From JBKQHQ01 sp052148715 (GTDB lineage: Bacteria; Pseudomonadota; Alphaproteobacteria; Rhizobiales; Xanthobacteraceae), in assembly GCA_052148715.1 (NCBI GenBank), contig JBKQHQ010000081.1:68593-132592 (forward strand): a DNA stretch of 64,000 nucleotides, in the 5' to 3' direction. Below, piece by piece: positions 1-9,241 of the stretch (its first letter is position 1; each line of letters starts with the position of its first letter). The position numbers were made by a program, and so were the translations under genes. The notes under the pieces are model-generated. The model had not been told where the DNA came from and ran no database searches. It saw only the letters and a program-made list of their open reading frames with translations.

Positions 1-536
1 CGAAAACGCTCGCAGCCGCCGGGCGAACGGCCGACGGCGCCTTCATCAACTACGGCTTGGGCGCCGACAATGTCCGTGACTCTGAAGCGCGCGTGCTGGA
101 CGCGGCCGCCGAGGCCGGACGATCGGCGCAGGATCTTGAGCTGTGGCAGATCGCGGCGCTCGACTGCCACCCGAACGGGGACGTCGCGCGCGAGAAAGTC
201 GGCGCCATGCTCGCGTTCTTGGCGGGTTATGTCATCGGCGACAAGAACCTGGAGACGCGCGGTGTGCCCCTGCCTTTGCACGAGCCCCTGCTTGAGCTGC
301 GCCGACGCTACAGCACGCGGCCGGGATCGGCCGACATCAGGCTCGTGCGTGAGCTCGGCCTGTTCGAGTATTTGTCGCGGCGACTGTCGATCTGCGGCGA
401 TCCGCAAGAGTGTCTCGCCCAGGCCCTTGCCGCCAAGGAGGCCGGCGCCCAGCACCTGATGCTCACCGTCAGTCTGGCATCCGATCCGGTCCAGAGCGTT
501 GAGCTGTTCGCCGAGCATGTCCTCCCGAGGCTGTGA
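1..536 (+). CDS. LLM-class flavin-dependent oxidoreductase, C-terminal part (5' end outside window)
   Basis: The reading frame is open from base 3 to the stop at 534-536, so about 177 C-terminal residues are present and the N-terminal half lies before the window. The stretch AAGRTADGAFINYGLGADN at the left edge resembles the region of luciferase-like monooxygenases (F420/FMN-dependent methylene-H4MPT-reductase-like) where the TIM barrel closes, and the rest (LCGDPQE-like helix, final SVELFAEHVLPRL) is the usual C-terminal layout of that family. A substrate cannot be deduced. A sterol-desaturase-type gene follows in the same direction after a 113-base gap. Confidence 0.7.
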   Translation, partial: KTLAAAGRTADGAFINYGLGADNVRDSEARVLDAAAEAGRSAQDLELWQIAALDCHPNGDVAREKVGAMLAFLAGYVIGDKNLETRGVPLPLHEPLLELRRRYSTRPGSADIRLVRELGLFEYLSRRLSICGDPQECLAQALAAKEAGAQHLMLTVSLASDPVQSVELFAEHVLPRL

Positions 537-649
537 CGACGGTCGGGCTGGAAGCGCAATCCTCTCCAATACACCGCAGCGGCATAAGGTAAAATTTACC
601 GCGCGCCGCGTAAGACTCCCCACACCTCGAACTCCGTGAGGGGGCAAGT

Positions 650-1687
650 TTGGATCTGTCGCCTGGTTTCGCTTATTTCTTAAATCAACTCGACAGATTG
701 CTTTTGTCGATCGGGTCTCACCTGTCGATCACCTCCCTCATCTGCGCATTATGCATCTCAGTGCTATTCTTGGCCCTCAAGCGCTACAAGAGAAACAGGC
801 GCATTCGCATCAAAACGATCGCGCGGGCGCTGTTTCCGAGGCGCATCCTGGCGAGCCGCTCAAATTTTACCGACATTGGCTACCTATTCTTTAACGTCTT
901 CGTATTTGGCGTCATCTTCGGCTGGGCGGTTCTGTCGTACCAATTTCTGAGCAACGCCATAGTGGCGCTTCTGGTGGCCACGTTCGGTGCCGTGCAGCCG
1001 ACATTGCTCCCCGCGATCGTCTCGAGATCCGTCATTACGGTCATGCTCTTTCTGGCCTACGAGCTGGGATATTGGCTCAATCACTATCTCAGTCACCGCA
1101 TCCCCTTCCTGTGGGAATTCCACAAGGTGCACCATACGGCGAGCGTCTTGACCCCACTGACACTGTTTCGGGTCCACCCGGTCTATACCGCGATATTTGC
1201 GAATATCCTTGCCATCGCCACGGCTATCGCCGGGGGCCTCGGAAATTACGTCTTCGGTCAGATTACCTATCAATATGCTCTATCCGACAGCAACATCATA
1301 CTTGTGATCTTCATCCATACTTACGTTCATCTGCAACATACGCATTTGTGGATCCCATTCACCGGTCTGCTCGGCCGGATATTTATGAGTCCGGCGCATC
1401 ACCAGGTGCATCATTCCACCAGCCCCGCGCATTTCAACAAGAACCTCGGAAGCTGTCTGGCCGTCTGGGACTGGATGTTCGGCACGTTGTATGTTCCCAA
1501 GAAAGAACCCGAAGTATCAAGTTTCGGCGTCGAGCCGGACAACAAGGACGTCGACACGATATACGGAGCCTTGTTCGCTCCAATCTTCCGGGCGGCCGCT
1601 CGCATCGCCCCCACATTGCAAAGGCGATCCCCTCAACCGCTGGCCGTGATGCCAGTTCCGGATCGGAAACGAGCACCGCAAACCTAG
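650..1687 (+). CDS. sterol desaturase / fatty acid hydroxylase family membrane protein
   Basis: A 345-residue integral membrane di-iron hydroxylase. The histidine clusters that bind the two irons are intact: HYLSH near residues 145-149, HKVHH near 158-162, H-rich VHLQHTH near 226-232, and HHQVHH near 250-255. Hydrophobic segments lie around 28-45, 78-112, 128-142, 180-200 and 213-222. The family hydroxylates or desaturates sterols, fatty acids, carotenoids or hopanoid-like lipids at the membrane; the substrate cannot be told from sequence. The start is a TTG with a purine-rich GAGGGGG ribosome site just upstream; no better ATG precedes the first helix. The last 40 residues are basic and proline-rich. 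Confidence 0.85.
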   Translation: MDLSPGFAYFLNQLDRLLLSIGSHLSITSLICALCISVLFLALKRYKRNRRIRIKTIARALFPRRILASRSNFTDIGYLFFNVFVFGVIFGWAVLSYQFLSNAIVALLVATFGAVQPTLLPAIVSRSVITVMLFLAYELGYWLNHYLSHRIPFLWEFHKVHHTASVLTPLTLFRVHPVYTAIFANILAIATAIAGGLGNYVFGQITYQYALSDSNIILVIFIHTYVHLQHTHLWIPFTGLLGRIFMSPAHHQVHHSTSPAHFNKNLGSCLAVWDWMFGTLYVPKKEPEVSSFGVEPDNKDVDTIYGALFAPIFRAAARIAPTLQRRSPQPLAVMPVPDRKRAPQT

Positions 1688-1890
1688 CCCTTGTGCGACG
1701 CGCTCTCCCGCGAGTCCGCCGCCGCCCCTCGGGTCGCGGTATTTCCCTACCAAAATACCGTTGCGGGTAATCCGTAAGCTACCCGAAGTTCCGGGATTTC
1801 ATGGCGAATAATCGGTTATCAGTACTTTTAGGAGTTGTGAAAGACTTATCGACCATATTCATAATTGGAATTAATCATTGACGTGATGTC

Positions 1891-4611
1891 ATGACAGCGG
1901 CCGGGCGTCTCTTGACCTTTCAAGGCCTGATCTACGTCGCTGCCGGGTTGATCGGCGTCGCGGTGCTTGCAATAGCCGTGACCATTTGGGGGCTGCGGCA
2001 GGATGCGATCGAGGACGCCGCCAAGGATACCGGCAACATAGCGACGGTGCTGGCCGAGCAAACGGCTCACTCCGTCCAGTCGATTGATGCTATTCTAACC
2101 GATATTCAAGGGGAAATCAGGTCGCTTGGTATCGACACGCCGGAAGATTTCCGCCGGGTCGCTGAAACCGAGCAAATGTATCATGAATTGACCGGCCGGC
2201 TGGCGCGCCTGCCCGAGGCAGTGGCGATCACTCTGGCCGGCAGCGACGGCCAGATGCTGAACTCCACGCGCAGCTGGCCACGACCGAGCGTCAATATCTC
2301 CGATAGCGAACCCTTCATGTATTTGGCCGCGAATAGCGACCATAAGCTATATGTCAGCGGCGCCCATCAGAGCCGCGTCTCGGGCGCCTGGACCATCTAT
2401 TTCGGCAGGCGCATCGATGGGGCACGTGGCGGTTTCGTGGGCCTGGTTTCGGTCGGTGTCGAAGTCACCTATTTCCGAAGTGTCTACGAATCGATCGTTC
2501 CGCTTAGCGGTCAAGCGTTTGTATTCTTGCGGACTGACGGTACCGTCTTGGTGCGACATCCAGAGAACCGCGCCGGCGTGATAATTCCGCCCGACTCGCC
2601 ATGGCATCGGGTCGTCTCGGAAGGCGGTGGATATTTCCACTCCGAAGGGAAGTTGGCCGGGCAGCATCGTCTCGTCGCCGTCAGGCCGGTTCGCGGTTAC
2701 CCGCTTGTCGTCGATGTCTCCATGACGGAAGCCGATGTGCTCGCAAATTGGCAGTACCGAGCGACGGCTATCGCCGTCGGCACGCTGCTTGCCGTGCTTT
2801 GCTCGATATTTCTTCTACGTGCCTTGAGCGCGCAAGTGCGCCGGTTGATTGCGTCCGAGGCATCGCTCGCCGAGCGCGAAGCCAGGCTGGCCGAGAAATC
2901 CGGCGAGCTCGAGCAAGCCAACGTACGACTCGATGCTGCCCTGAACAATATGTCTCAGGGACTTTGCCTGTTCGACAAGAACGAGCGTCTCGTCATCTGC
3001 AACGATACCTATATCCGAATGTACGGCCTGTCGCCCGACCAGGTTAAGCCCGGTTGCGATCTTCAAGCGCTGCTGGAAGCTCGCAGAAGGGCAGGGCATT
3101 TCTCCGGCGATTCCGATCACTACGTCACCGATCTGCATGAGCGGTTGGCGGCGGGGCGCGGCCTCTATCTGACCACTCAGTTGGATGACGGCCGTATCAT
3201 CGCCGTGAACAATCATCCGGTCGCCGGCGGTGGATGGGTCGCAACGCACGAGGACATTACCGAACGGCAACGCATCACTGCGCAGATCGCGCATATGGCA
3301 CGGCACGATGCCTTGACCGATCTCGCCAATCGCGTCCTGTTCCAAGAACGAATGGATGAGGCGATCGCGCGTCTGCGCAGCCATGGTGAAGGGTTTTGCG
3401 TATTCGTGTTCGACATTGATCTTTTCAAGTCGGTGAACGACTCGCTAGGCCATCCAATCGGAGACGCGTTGCTCAAGGCCGTCGCCCAACGCTTGCGCTC
3501 GACGGTTCGCGGCTGCGATACGGTGGCTAGGCTCGGCGGCGACGAGTTCGCGATCCTGCAAATGGTCGAGACCGACCAAAGAGAGGACGCCATTGTTCTC
3601 GCGAACCGGCTGTTGGAAACGATCGGTTCGCCTTACTCCATTGAAGGCCATCAGATCGTGATCGGCGTCAGCATCGGAATAGCCTCGGCGCCGGCAGACG
3701 GGATGGAAGGCGCGCAGTTGTTCAAGCATGCCGACTTGGCGCTTTACCGGGCAAAATCCGAGGGCCGCAATAGTTATCGCTTTTTCGCCGCCGAAATGGA
3801 CGGCGAAGCGCGGCTGCGGCGCAGCATGGAGGTCGATCTGCGCACGGCCTTGTCGCGTGATGCCCTGGGCTCGCACGAGGAATTCGAGCTGCATTATCAG
3901 GACGTGCGCACGATCGCGACAAAGAAGGTCTGCGGCGCCGAGGCGTTGCTCCGGTGGCGTCATCCCGAGCACGGTTTGATCTTTCCCGACAAATTCATCC
4001 CCATTGCCGAGGAGATCGGGCTGATCGTTCCGCTCGGCGAATGGGTGATCCGCAAGGCGTGCGCCGAAGCCGCAACTTGGCCCGAGGACATGCGGATTTC
4101 GGTCAATCTTTCCTCCGTCCAGTTCAGAACCGGCAATTTGATCGATATCGTGACCGGCGCGCTGGTCGATTCGGGACTTGCACCGGAGCGGCTTGAGCTG
4201 GAGATCACCGAGTCGGTCCTGCTGCAGAAGCAGGCCGGCATTCTTGGCATCTTGCAGCAACTCAAGAGTCTCGGCGTAGGCATCGTCCTCGATGATTTCG
4301 GCACCGGGTATTCATCCCTGAGCTACCTGCGCATGTTTCCCTTCGACAAGGTCAAGATCGACAAGTCGTTCGTCGCGGAGATGGCGACCAGGGCTGATTG
4401 CGCGGCAATTGTTTGCGCCATCACGAGTCTCGGTCGAAGCCTCAACATCGACACGACCGCCGAAGGAGTGGAGACGCAGGAGCAGTTCGAGTTGCTGCGC
4501 GCCGCCGGCTGCACCGAGGTCCAAGGTTACCTTTTCAGTCGTCCGCGTCCCGCAAGCGAGCTCGACTTCATGCGGCCAGAGGGCCAAGGAGCACGGGAAT
4601 CGGCGGCGTGA
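1891..4611 (+). CDS. membrane-bound GGDEF-EAL c-di-GMP turnover protein with extracytoplasmic sensor and PAS-like domain
   Basis: A 906-residue signalling protein. Order: an N-terminal membrane helix (about 12-33), a large periplasmic sensor of dCache/PDC type, a second helix (about 293-314), a short coiled coil rich in E/L/A, a PAS-like domain (about 350-460), GGDEF and EAL. The diguanylate cyclase site is intact (GGDEF at about 549-553) and is preceded five residues earlier by RGCD, matching the RxxD inhibitory site, so product inhibition is expected. The phosphodiesterase half has EALLRW near 684 and DDFGTGYSS near 801, so both activities may be present. The start is an ATG after an AT-rich 200-base intergenic region. 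The DUF2336 gene follows 37 bases after the stop and may be cotranscribed. Confidence 0.93.
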   Translation: MTAAGRLLTFQGLIYVAAGLIGVAVLAIAVTIWGLRQDAIEDAAKDTGNIATVLAEQTAHSVQSIDAILTDIQGEIRSLGIDTPEDFRRVAETEQMYHELTGRLARLPEAVAITLAGSDGQMLNSTRSWPRPSVNISDSEPFMYLAANSDHKLYVSGAHQSRVSGAWTIYFGRRIDGARGGFVGLVSVGVEVTYFRSVYESIVPLSGQAFVFLRTDGTVLVRHPENRAGVIIPPDSPWHRVVSEGGGYFHSEGKLAGQHRLVAVRPVRGYPLVVDVSMTEADVLANWQYRATAIAVGTLLAVLCSIFLLRALSAQVRRLIASEASLAEREARLAEKSGELEQANVRLDAALNNMSQGLCLFDKNERLVICNDTYIRMYGLSPDQVKPGCDLQALLEARRRAGHFSGDSDHYVTDLHERLAAGRGLYLTTQLDDGRIIAVNNHPVAGGGWVATHEDITERQRITAQIAHMARHDALTDLANRVLFQERMDEAIARLRSHGEGFCVFVFDIDLFKSVNDSLGHPIGDALLKAVAQRLRSTVRGCDTVARLGGDEFAILQMVETDQREDAIVLANRLLETIGSPYSIEGHQIVIGVSIGIASAPADGMEGAQLFKHADLALYRAKSEGRNSYRFFAAEMDGEARLRRSMEVDLRTALSRDALGSHEEFELHYQDVRTIATKKVCGAEALLRWRHPEHGLIFPDKFIPIAEEIGLIVPLGEWVIRKACAEAATWPEDMRISVNLSSVQFRTGNLIDIVTGALVDSGLAPERLELEITESVLLQKQAGILGILQQLKSLGVGIVLDDFGTGYSSLSYLRMFPFDKVKIDKSFVAEMATRADCAAIVCAITSLGRSLNIDTTAEGVETQEQFELLRAAGCTEVQGYLFSRPRPASELDFMRPEGQGARESAA

Positions 4612-4648
4612 TCTTGGATCGACGGGGCGCCGACCGCCTGGACCACCG

Positions 4649-5737
4649 ATGATCAGTGCAGCCGATCTCTTTAGCGAGCTTGAGCATGCGATAGCGCAGG
4701 GCTCCGCCGACCGCCGCGCCGAGATGGCCCGGCATGTCGGCGACCTGTTCACGACCGGCGGCGTGCGCTACTCGGATGATGAGATCGCCTTGTTCGACCA
4801 AATTCTGGTGCGGCTGGTGGCGGAGATCGAGCAATCCGCGCGCGCGCTGCTCGCCGCGCGGCTTGCACCCCTTGCCAGCGCGCCGCCCGAGCTGATGCGA
4901 ATTCTGGCGTGCGACGACGCGATCGAGGTGGCTTGCCCGGTGCTTGCTCAGTCGGAGCGGCTCGATGAGCCGACGATCGTTGCGACCGCGCGAACGAAAA
5001 GCCAGCAGCACCTGTTGGCGATCTCGCGGCGAAAATCCCTTAGCGAGGCGGTGACCGACGTGCTGGTCGATCGCGGTAATCGGGAGGTCCTGCTCAGTGC
5101 CACGGAGAACGCCGCGGCGAGATTCTCCGAGCACGGATTTTCGACCTTGGTTACCCGTTCCGACGGCGACGATGAGCTTGCGGCTCGCGTCGGCTCGCGG
5201 CGCGACGTGCCGATGCATCTGTTTCTGAAGCTGCTTGCGAAGGCTTCGGAAACCGTGCGGGCAAGGCTTGAGGCCGAAAATCCGAACGCCACCCGGGAAA
5301 TCCATCGCGTCGTCGCGGAGGTGGCGCGCCGCGTCCGAGCGGAGCACCGCGCCGGCGCGAGAGATTATGCGGCCGCGCAAACAACCGTTGGAAAGCTGCA
5401 CGAATCCAGCCGACTCGATGTGTCGACTCTCGAGCATTTCATCGAGGCGGGCCAGGTGGAGGAGAGCACGGTGGCGCTTGCGCGACTTGCCGATCTGCCG
5501 ATTGAGGCCGTTGACCGCATGATGGGCGAGGAACGACCGGATCGGGTGCTGATCGTCGCCAAGGCCGTGGGCCTATCGTGGCCAACCACCAAAGCGTTTC
5601 TACGCTTGCGCGCCAAGGAATTCGGCTTCGGGGAGAGTGATATAGAGCAATGCCTGGCGAGCTTCGAGCGGCTCAAACTTGCAACCGCTGAGCAATTGCT
5701 CCGCTTCCAGCGGCAACGCGAGCGCAAGACCGGATAG
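4649..5737 (+). CDS. DUF2336 domain-containing protein
   Basis: A 362-residue cytoplasmic protein, alpha-helical and HEAT-like, matching the DUF2336 family common in Bradyrhizobium relatives: regular amphipathic helices rich in A, E, R and L, with no signal peptide or membrane segment. The frame stays open further upstream, inside the previous gene, but the coding character begins at the ATG at 4649 (MISAADLFSELEHAI), 37 bases after the c-di-GMP gene, so I use that start. Family function is poorly known. A perfect 7-bp stem-loop lies 34 bases after the stop. Confidence 0.75.
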   Translation: MISAADLFSELEHAIAQGSADRRAEMARHVGDLFTTGGVRYSDDEIALFDQILVRLVAEIEQSARALLAARLAPLASAPPELMRILACDDAIEVACPVLAQSERLDEPTIVATARTKSQQHLLAISRRKSLSEAVTDVLVDRGNREVLLSATENAAARFSEHGFSTLVTRSDGDDELAARVGSRRDVPMHLFLKLLAKASETVRARLEAENPNATREIHRVVAEVARRVRAEHRAGARDYAAAQTTVGKLHESSRLDVSTLEHFIEAGQVEESTVALARLADLPIEAVDRMMGEERPDRVLIVAKAVGLSWPTTKAFLRLRAKEFGFGESDIEQCLASFERLKLATAEQLLRFQRQRERKTG

Positions 5738-5770
5738 CTTCAGCTTTATTCGAAACCGCGTTATCTTTCG

Positions 5771-5793
5771 TCCGGACGGAGTTTCGGTCCGGA
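5771..5793. terminator. stem-loop between DUF2336 gene and methyltransferase gene
   Basis: TCCGGAC (5771-5777) pairs perfectly with GTCCGGA (5787-5793) around a 9-base loop. It lies between two same-strand genes. No T tract follows, so it is a weak candidate for a terminator or an mRNA-stabilising hairpin. Confidence 0.35.
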
Positions 5794-5815
5794 AGCCGGA
5801 GGATGCCGTGGCGCC

Positions 5816-6490
5816 ATGACTGAACATATCGTGGAATTCGGAAGCAACGTCGGGCCGGCTGCGCCGGACGGCCGTTTGGATGCTCCGGCCTTCCACCGTA
5901 ATCATCAGCCGATTTGGACGGTTCTGGCCGACTTCCTCGAAGGGCGCTCGGGAGACGTTTTGGAGGTCGGCAGCGGCACCGGGCAGCATGTGGTCGCCTT
6001 CGCCCGGCGCACGCCGGAAATTGTCTGGTGGCCCAGCGATTACGACCAGACGCATGTGCAGAGCATTGCCGCTTGGCGCACGCAGGCACAACTCGGCAAT
6101 GTACGTGAACCATTCCGCATCGACGTGTCGGGGCCGGACTGGGGGTTGCCACGAGCGGGCGCGCCGACCGAGTTCACGGCCATTCTGTGCATCAACGTTC
6201 TGCACATTTCGCCTTGGCGAGTGGCCAGCGGCCTTCTGGCGGGAGCCGCGCGGCACCTGCGCCCGGACGGTCGTCTATTCGTCTATGGACCGTTCATGCG
6301 CGACGGAAAGCATACTGCGCCGAGTAACGCCGCGTTCGATCAGAGCCTACGAGGGCGCAATGCCGAATGGGGCGTGCGCGACATCAGCGATCTCGACCGC
6401 CTTGCCCAAGGCATTCGGCTCGAGCTCGTTGAAACCGTGAGCATGCCGGCAAATAATTTTGTCTTGATTTTTGAGCGGTCGGTCCCCTGA
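5816..6490 (+). CDS. DUF938 family SAM-dependent methyltransferase-like protein
   Basis: A 224-residue Rossmann-fold protein. The SAM-binding motif VLEVGSGTGQHVV lies near residues 47-59 and is preceded by the characteristic FHRNHQPIWTVL of DUF938. Motif II/III-like strands (FTAILCINVLHISPW near 121-135) and YGPF near 160 follow. The family is annotated as methyltransferase by fold, with the acceptor unknown. The start ATG at 5816 has GCCGGAGGA about 16-24 bases upstream. It converges with the alpha/beta hydrolase on the other strand. Confidence 0.8.
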   Translation: MTEHIVEFGSNVGPAAPDGRLDAPAFHRNHQPIWTVLADFLEGRSGDVLEVGSGTGQHVVAFARRTPEIVWWPSDYDQTHVQSIAAWRTQAQLGNVREPFRIDVSGPDWGLPRAGAPTEFTAILCINVLHISPWRVASGLLAGAARHLRPDGRLFVYGPFMRDGKHTAPSNAAFDQSLRGRNAEWGVRDISDLDRLAQGIRLELVETVSMPANNFVLIFERSVP

Positions 6491-6607
6491 ACCAAGGGCG
6501 CACCTTGGCGAGATCCGATGAGAACACGCTACCGTCACCCAGCGAAGGTGGAGCATGTGGCTACGCACTTTCGGCACGAGGTCGAAGCCCGCGCCACGGC
6601 GAGATTG

Positions 6608-7471
6608 TTAAACGTTGTTGCGGGTCAGGAAGTCGCGCACCGCCGTGACCAACCCGTCGGCATTGTCGTCCGCCAGATCGTGCGAGCCGGCGAGCTCGGT
6701 AGCCGTGATGCGCGGATTAGTCTTTCGGACTTTGTCGAGAGTTTCGGGTGCGAACATATCGGATTCGCTTGCTCGGATGACCAGAATCGGGATCGTCAGC
6801 TCCGTGAGCACGGGCCAGAGAAAAGCCGGCGGGGGCGGCAATGCTCCGGTTTCGAGAGCGCGCTTGAAGCCGTCGCGGAATGCGAGATCGCGCCGCAACA
6901 CGTAGCCATGCGTGCCCTTCTTGAGAAAGGCTTCATAGCGCGCGCGCAGAGGAGATTGCGTCGGCACGTCCTCGTGGCCATGATGCGCCAGAGCCTCTTC
7001 GATGGAAGCGAAGAGGTCGGGCTGTCGGCCGATCCGTTCGGCGACGCGTTGCCGGCCCGCTGCCGCGATATCGGGCGCGAAGTCGACCAGGATCAGCGCG
7101 GCAGCGCGCTCGCTGTGGGAGCCTGCCGTCGCCAGGCCCACGCGTCCGCCCAACGAGTGGCCCAGTAGTACCGCCTGCGTCCATCCGAGGTGATCGAGCA
7201 CTTGGATGGCATCGGCGATCAGCGTCTCGAGCTGGTAGTCGCGGGTCCAGCTCCAACTCGAGTTGCCGAAGCCGCGCAAGTCGATCGCTACCACTTCCCG
7301 GTCGACGGCAAGGCCCGACGCAGGGACGATCCAGTCGTAGGAGAAGTGGGATAGCCCGTGCATGATCAGCACCGGCGTGCGCCCCTTCCGACCGAAACGC
7401 CGATAGAAGATCTCGACATCTCCGGATCGGACGGAGCCGGTCGCCTCTGCTTTCGCCGCCATCGAGCTCAC
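6608..7471 (-). CDS. alpha/beta fold hydrolase
   Basis: A 287-residue soluble hydrolase. The oxyanion segment LIMHGLSHFSYDW lies near residues 36-48, the nucleophile elbow GHSLGGR near 104-110, and the candidate catalytic His in AGSHDLAD near 267. An acid residue is available in the RASESDMFAP segment. Such proteins hydrolyse esters, lactones or C-C bonds such as meta-cleavage products; the nearby aromatic monooxygenase genes make a catabolic role reasonable, but this is inference. A second possible start (MAAKAEAT) lies three codons inside. Confidence 0.85.
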   Translation of the reverse strand: MSSMAAKAEATGSVRSGDVEIFYRRFGRKGRTPVLIMHGLSHFSYDWIVPASGLAVDREVVAIDLRGFGNSSWSWTRDYQLETLIADAIQVLDHLGWTQAVLLGHSLGGRVGLATAGSHSERAAALILVDFAPDIAAAGRQRVAERIGRQPDLFASIEEALAHHGHEDVPTQSPLRARYEAFLKKGTHGYVLRRDLAFRDGFKRALETGALPPPPAFLWPVLTELTIPILVIRASESDMFAPETLDKVRKTNPRITATELAGSHDLADDNADGLVTAVRDFLTRNNV

Positions 7472-7475
7472 CCTC

Positions 7476-7985
7476 TCATCGACGGGAGACCATCAGCCCT
7501 TGACCCACGACCGTGCCCGCCGGTGATCCACTCAGGCATAGGGTGGCAGCGGCGCCGCCGTCGGCCACCGTGGCCGATGACGTGTCGCTGTTGGTCACCG
7601 CAGTGAGGGGAAAACCATCCGGCAGATTGAGCGAAAACTTCTCGCGCCGGCCGACACTATCGTTGTCGAATCCTGATTGCAGCCATTGGTTGTTTTCTGT
7701 GGGGATGCCAAGCCGGTCCTGCTGCAATCGACGAAACCACATCATGGTCGACATCTGTTGTTCCAGCACGCGGCCATCGCAATCGGCCGCACCCGATCGT
7801 AGCTCCAGGGCGCCATTGGACCCAGTGAACGGCGCATGATTTCTCCGGAGCCCAGAATTATCCCTGCAAGGGTCAAAAGTCCATACTATTGGTTGAAGTT
7901 GGAAAGGTGACGGCGAGGAATTGACAGTGCAAAAAAATTCGATCGTGCTAAGGTTGAGCGTCGCGACCAGCCGCCGGAAATCCAC
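7476..7985 (-). pseudogene. uncharacterised open frame or gene remnant upstream of the alpha/beta hydrolase
   Basis: An open frame of about 169 codons fills the space between the hydrolase start and the divergent GntR gene. Its C-terminal two thirds (from about FTGSNGALELRSG onward, with QQDRLGIPTENNQWL) has a protein-like composition, whereas the first 50 codons look non-coding and overlap the region expected to hold the GntR promoter. I recognise no family. It may be a real small gene, a decayed gene end, or chance. The stop lies four bases before the hydrolase start, which would fit cotranscription if it is real. Confidence 0.22.
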
Positions 7986-7999
7986 ACTGCAATCATGAC

Positions 8000-8758
8000 A
8001 TGCCGATAACGAAAATGTTTGTCACCACCCCGCCGGGCGCGCCGGACTTCCATCGCAGTCGCGTGGCTCGCTATCTGCAGTTGGCGACATTGTTTCGCAA
8101 CAAGATCGCGTCGAGGCAATGGCCGGTCGGCGGCCGTATACCTAATGTGGATGAGCTGGCTCACGAATTCTCCGTCGCGCGCGGCACGATTCGTGAGGCG
8201 TTAGGCGTGCTCGAGCAGGAAGGCCTGCTCGAGCGCTTTCGTGCGAAGGGAACCTTCGTCCGTTCTTCGCCCTCGCACGCCGTCGCCCACAAGTTCGCGA
8301 TGGATTGGAATTCGATCGTGTCGGTGCGCGGAGGGGTCGAGGTCAAGGTTCTGGAAAGCCAGACGCGGACCGAGCTGCCGGCGGCGCATCTCATCGAAGG
8401 TGATCCGGCAGCCAAATACCAGACGATGCGACGGCTGCTGTCACGGCAAGGGCGGCCGTACTTGCTTGCGCAATTTTACTTGGAGTACGAGCTCTTCAAG
8501 TTGGGTCCGCTGCGATTTCGTCGTCAGCCGATCTTGCCGGTCTTACAACAGGTCGCGGGGGCGCGTATCAGCAAAGCGCGCCAGACGTTGACCATCGGTA
8601 CGGCGGACGTCGAGATGGCGGCACTGTTGCAGATCCCGTTGAATGCTCCCGTCGCGCATGTGCTCCGCGTCGCCCTCGACCATGATGGAACCATCGTCTA
8701 TTTCGGCCAAGGCATCTATCGCGGTGATGCCGTCCACATGGAGATCGAGCTGCGGTAG
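8000..8758 (+). CDS. GntR family transcriptional regulator with UTRA effector domain
   Basis: A 252-residue regulator. The winged helix-turn-helix lies near residues 24-90 (RYLQLATLFRNKI, then IPNVDELAHEFSVARGTIREAL, then GLLERFRAKGTFV). The C-terminal UTRA (chorismate-lyase-like) domain near 105-250 binds the effector (YLLAQFYLEYELFK, then a final IVYFGQGIYRGDAVHMEIEL). It probably controls the neighbouring receptor, CMD and monooxygenase genes, or the hydrolase on the other strand, in response to a small molecule. A second in-frame ATG lies five codons in. A TTGACA hexamer at 7921-7926 may belong to its promoter. Confidence 0.9.
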   Translation: MPITKMFVTTPPGAPDFHRSRVARYLQLATLFRNKIASRQWPVGGRIPNVDELAHEFSVARGTIREALGVLEQEGLLERFRAKGTFVRSSPSHAVAHKFAMDWNSIVSVRGGVEVKVLESQTRTELPAAHLIEGDPAAKYQTMRRLLSRQGRPYLLAQFYLEYELFKLGPLRFRRQPILPVLQQVAGARISKARQTLTIGTADVEMAALLQIPLNAPVAHVLRVALDHDGTIVYFGQGIYRGDAVHMEIELR

Positions 8759-8760
8759 CC

Positions 8761-8780
8761 CCGGTGTCATCGCGCACCGG
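8761..8780. terminator. stem-loop between convergent genes
   Basis: CCGGTG (8761-8766) and CACCGG (8775-8780) form a 6-bp GC-rich stem with an 8-base loop between the ends of the convergent GntR and CMD genes. There is no T run, so it is only a candidate bidirectional terminator. Confidence 0.35.
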
Positions 8781-8790
8781 ACGGGCAAAT

Positions 8791-9192
8791 TCAGCTTCCG
8801 CCGGCCTCCTTGTCGCGCAGGGTTTTCAGCATCGCGCTGCCCTGATTGGCCGGCCCAAGCGCCCCCGTGGTTGAGGCGAGCTCGACCACCTTGTGCAGCT
8901 CCTTCCAGCTGGCGCCGGCGCGCCGAGCCGCGAGCGCATGCATCTGCGCTGCCGCGTTATGCTCGACCAGCAGCATGCCGAACAGGATCAGATGCGTGGT
9001 CTTGAGGTCGAACACGTCCGAGTAGAACGTATGCGCCCGCAACTGCTCGGCGAGCCGCAGGAATTCGGGATTGACCTCGCCGGAGAATTCGAATCGTGCC
9101 GCCGGGAGCGGCGGCAACGAGCCGAACAGGTCCACATAAGTGTAGCGAAATTGTGCGAGATCGGGCGGAAGGTCGTCTTTGGTTGCAGGCAC
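8791..9192 (-). CDS. carboxymuconolactone decarboxylase (CMD/AhpD-fold) family protein
   Basis: A 133-residue helical protein. The core segment LKTTHLILFGMLLVEHNAAAQMHALAARRAGASWKELHKVVELA has the spacing of the CMD helix pair, with Glu and His where many relatives place them. The CxxC pair of peroxidase-type AhpD proteins is absent, so a gamma-CMD-like decarboxylase or an uncharacterised role in aromatic breakdown is more likely than peroxidase activity. It lies 49 bases downstream of the Bug-type receptor on the same strand and is probably cotranscribed with it. Confidence 0.78.
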   Translation of the reverse strand: MPATKDDLPPDLAQFRYTYVDLFGSLPPLPAARFEFSGEVNPEFLRLAEQLRAHTFYSDVFDLKTTHLILFGMLLVEHNAAAQMHALAARRAGASWKELHKVVELASTTGALGPANQGSAMLKTLRDKEAGGS

Positions 9193-9241
9193 GGAGAGAC
9201 CTCGTCAAGGGACAATTGTTGCAAACAGGTGCGCGAGTGGT

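Noticed and set aside
7921..7951. Sigma-70-like promoter (TTGACA and TGCTAA) before the GntR/UTRA gene
   Set aside because: The -35 match is good but the spacing (19) and -10 are poor; mentioned in the gene entry but not listed as a feature.
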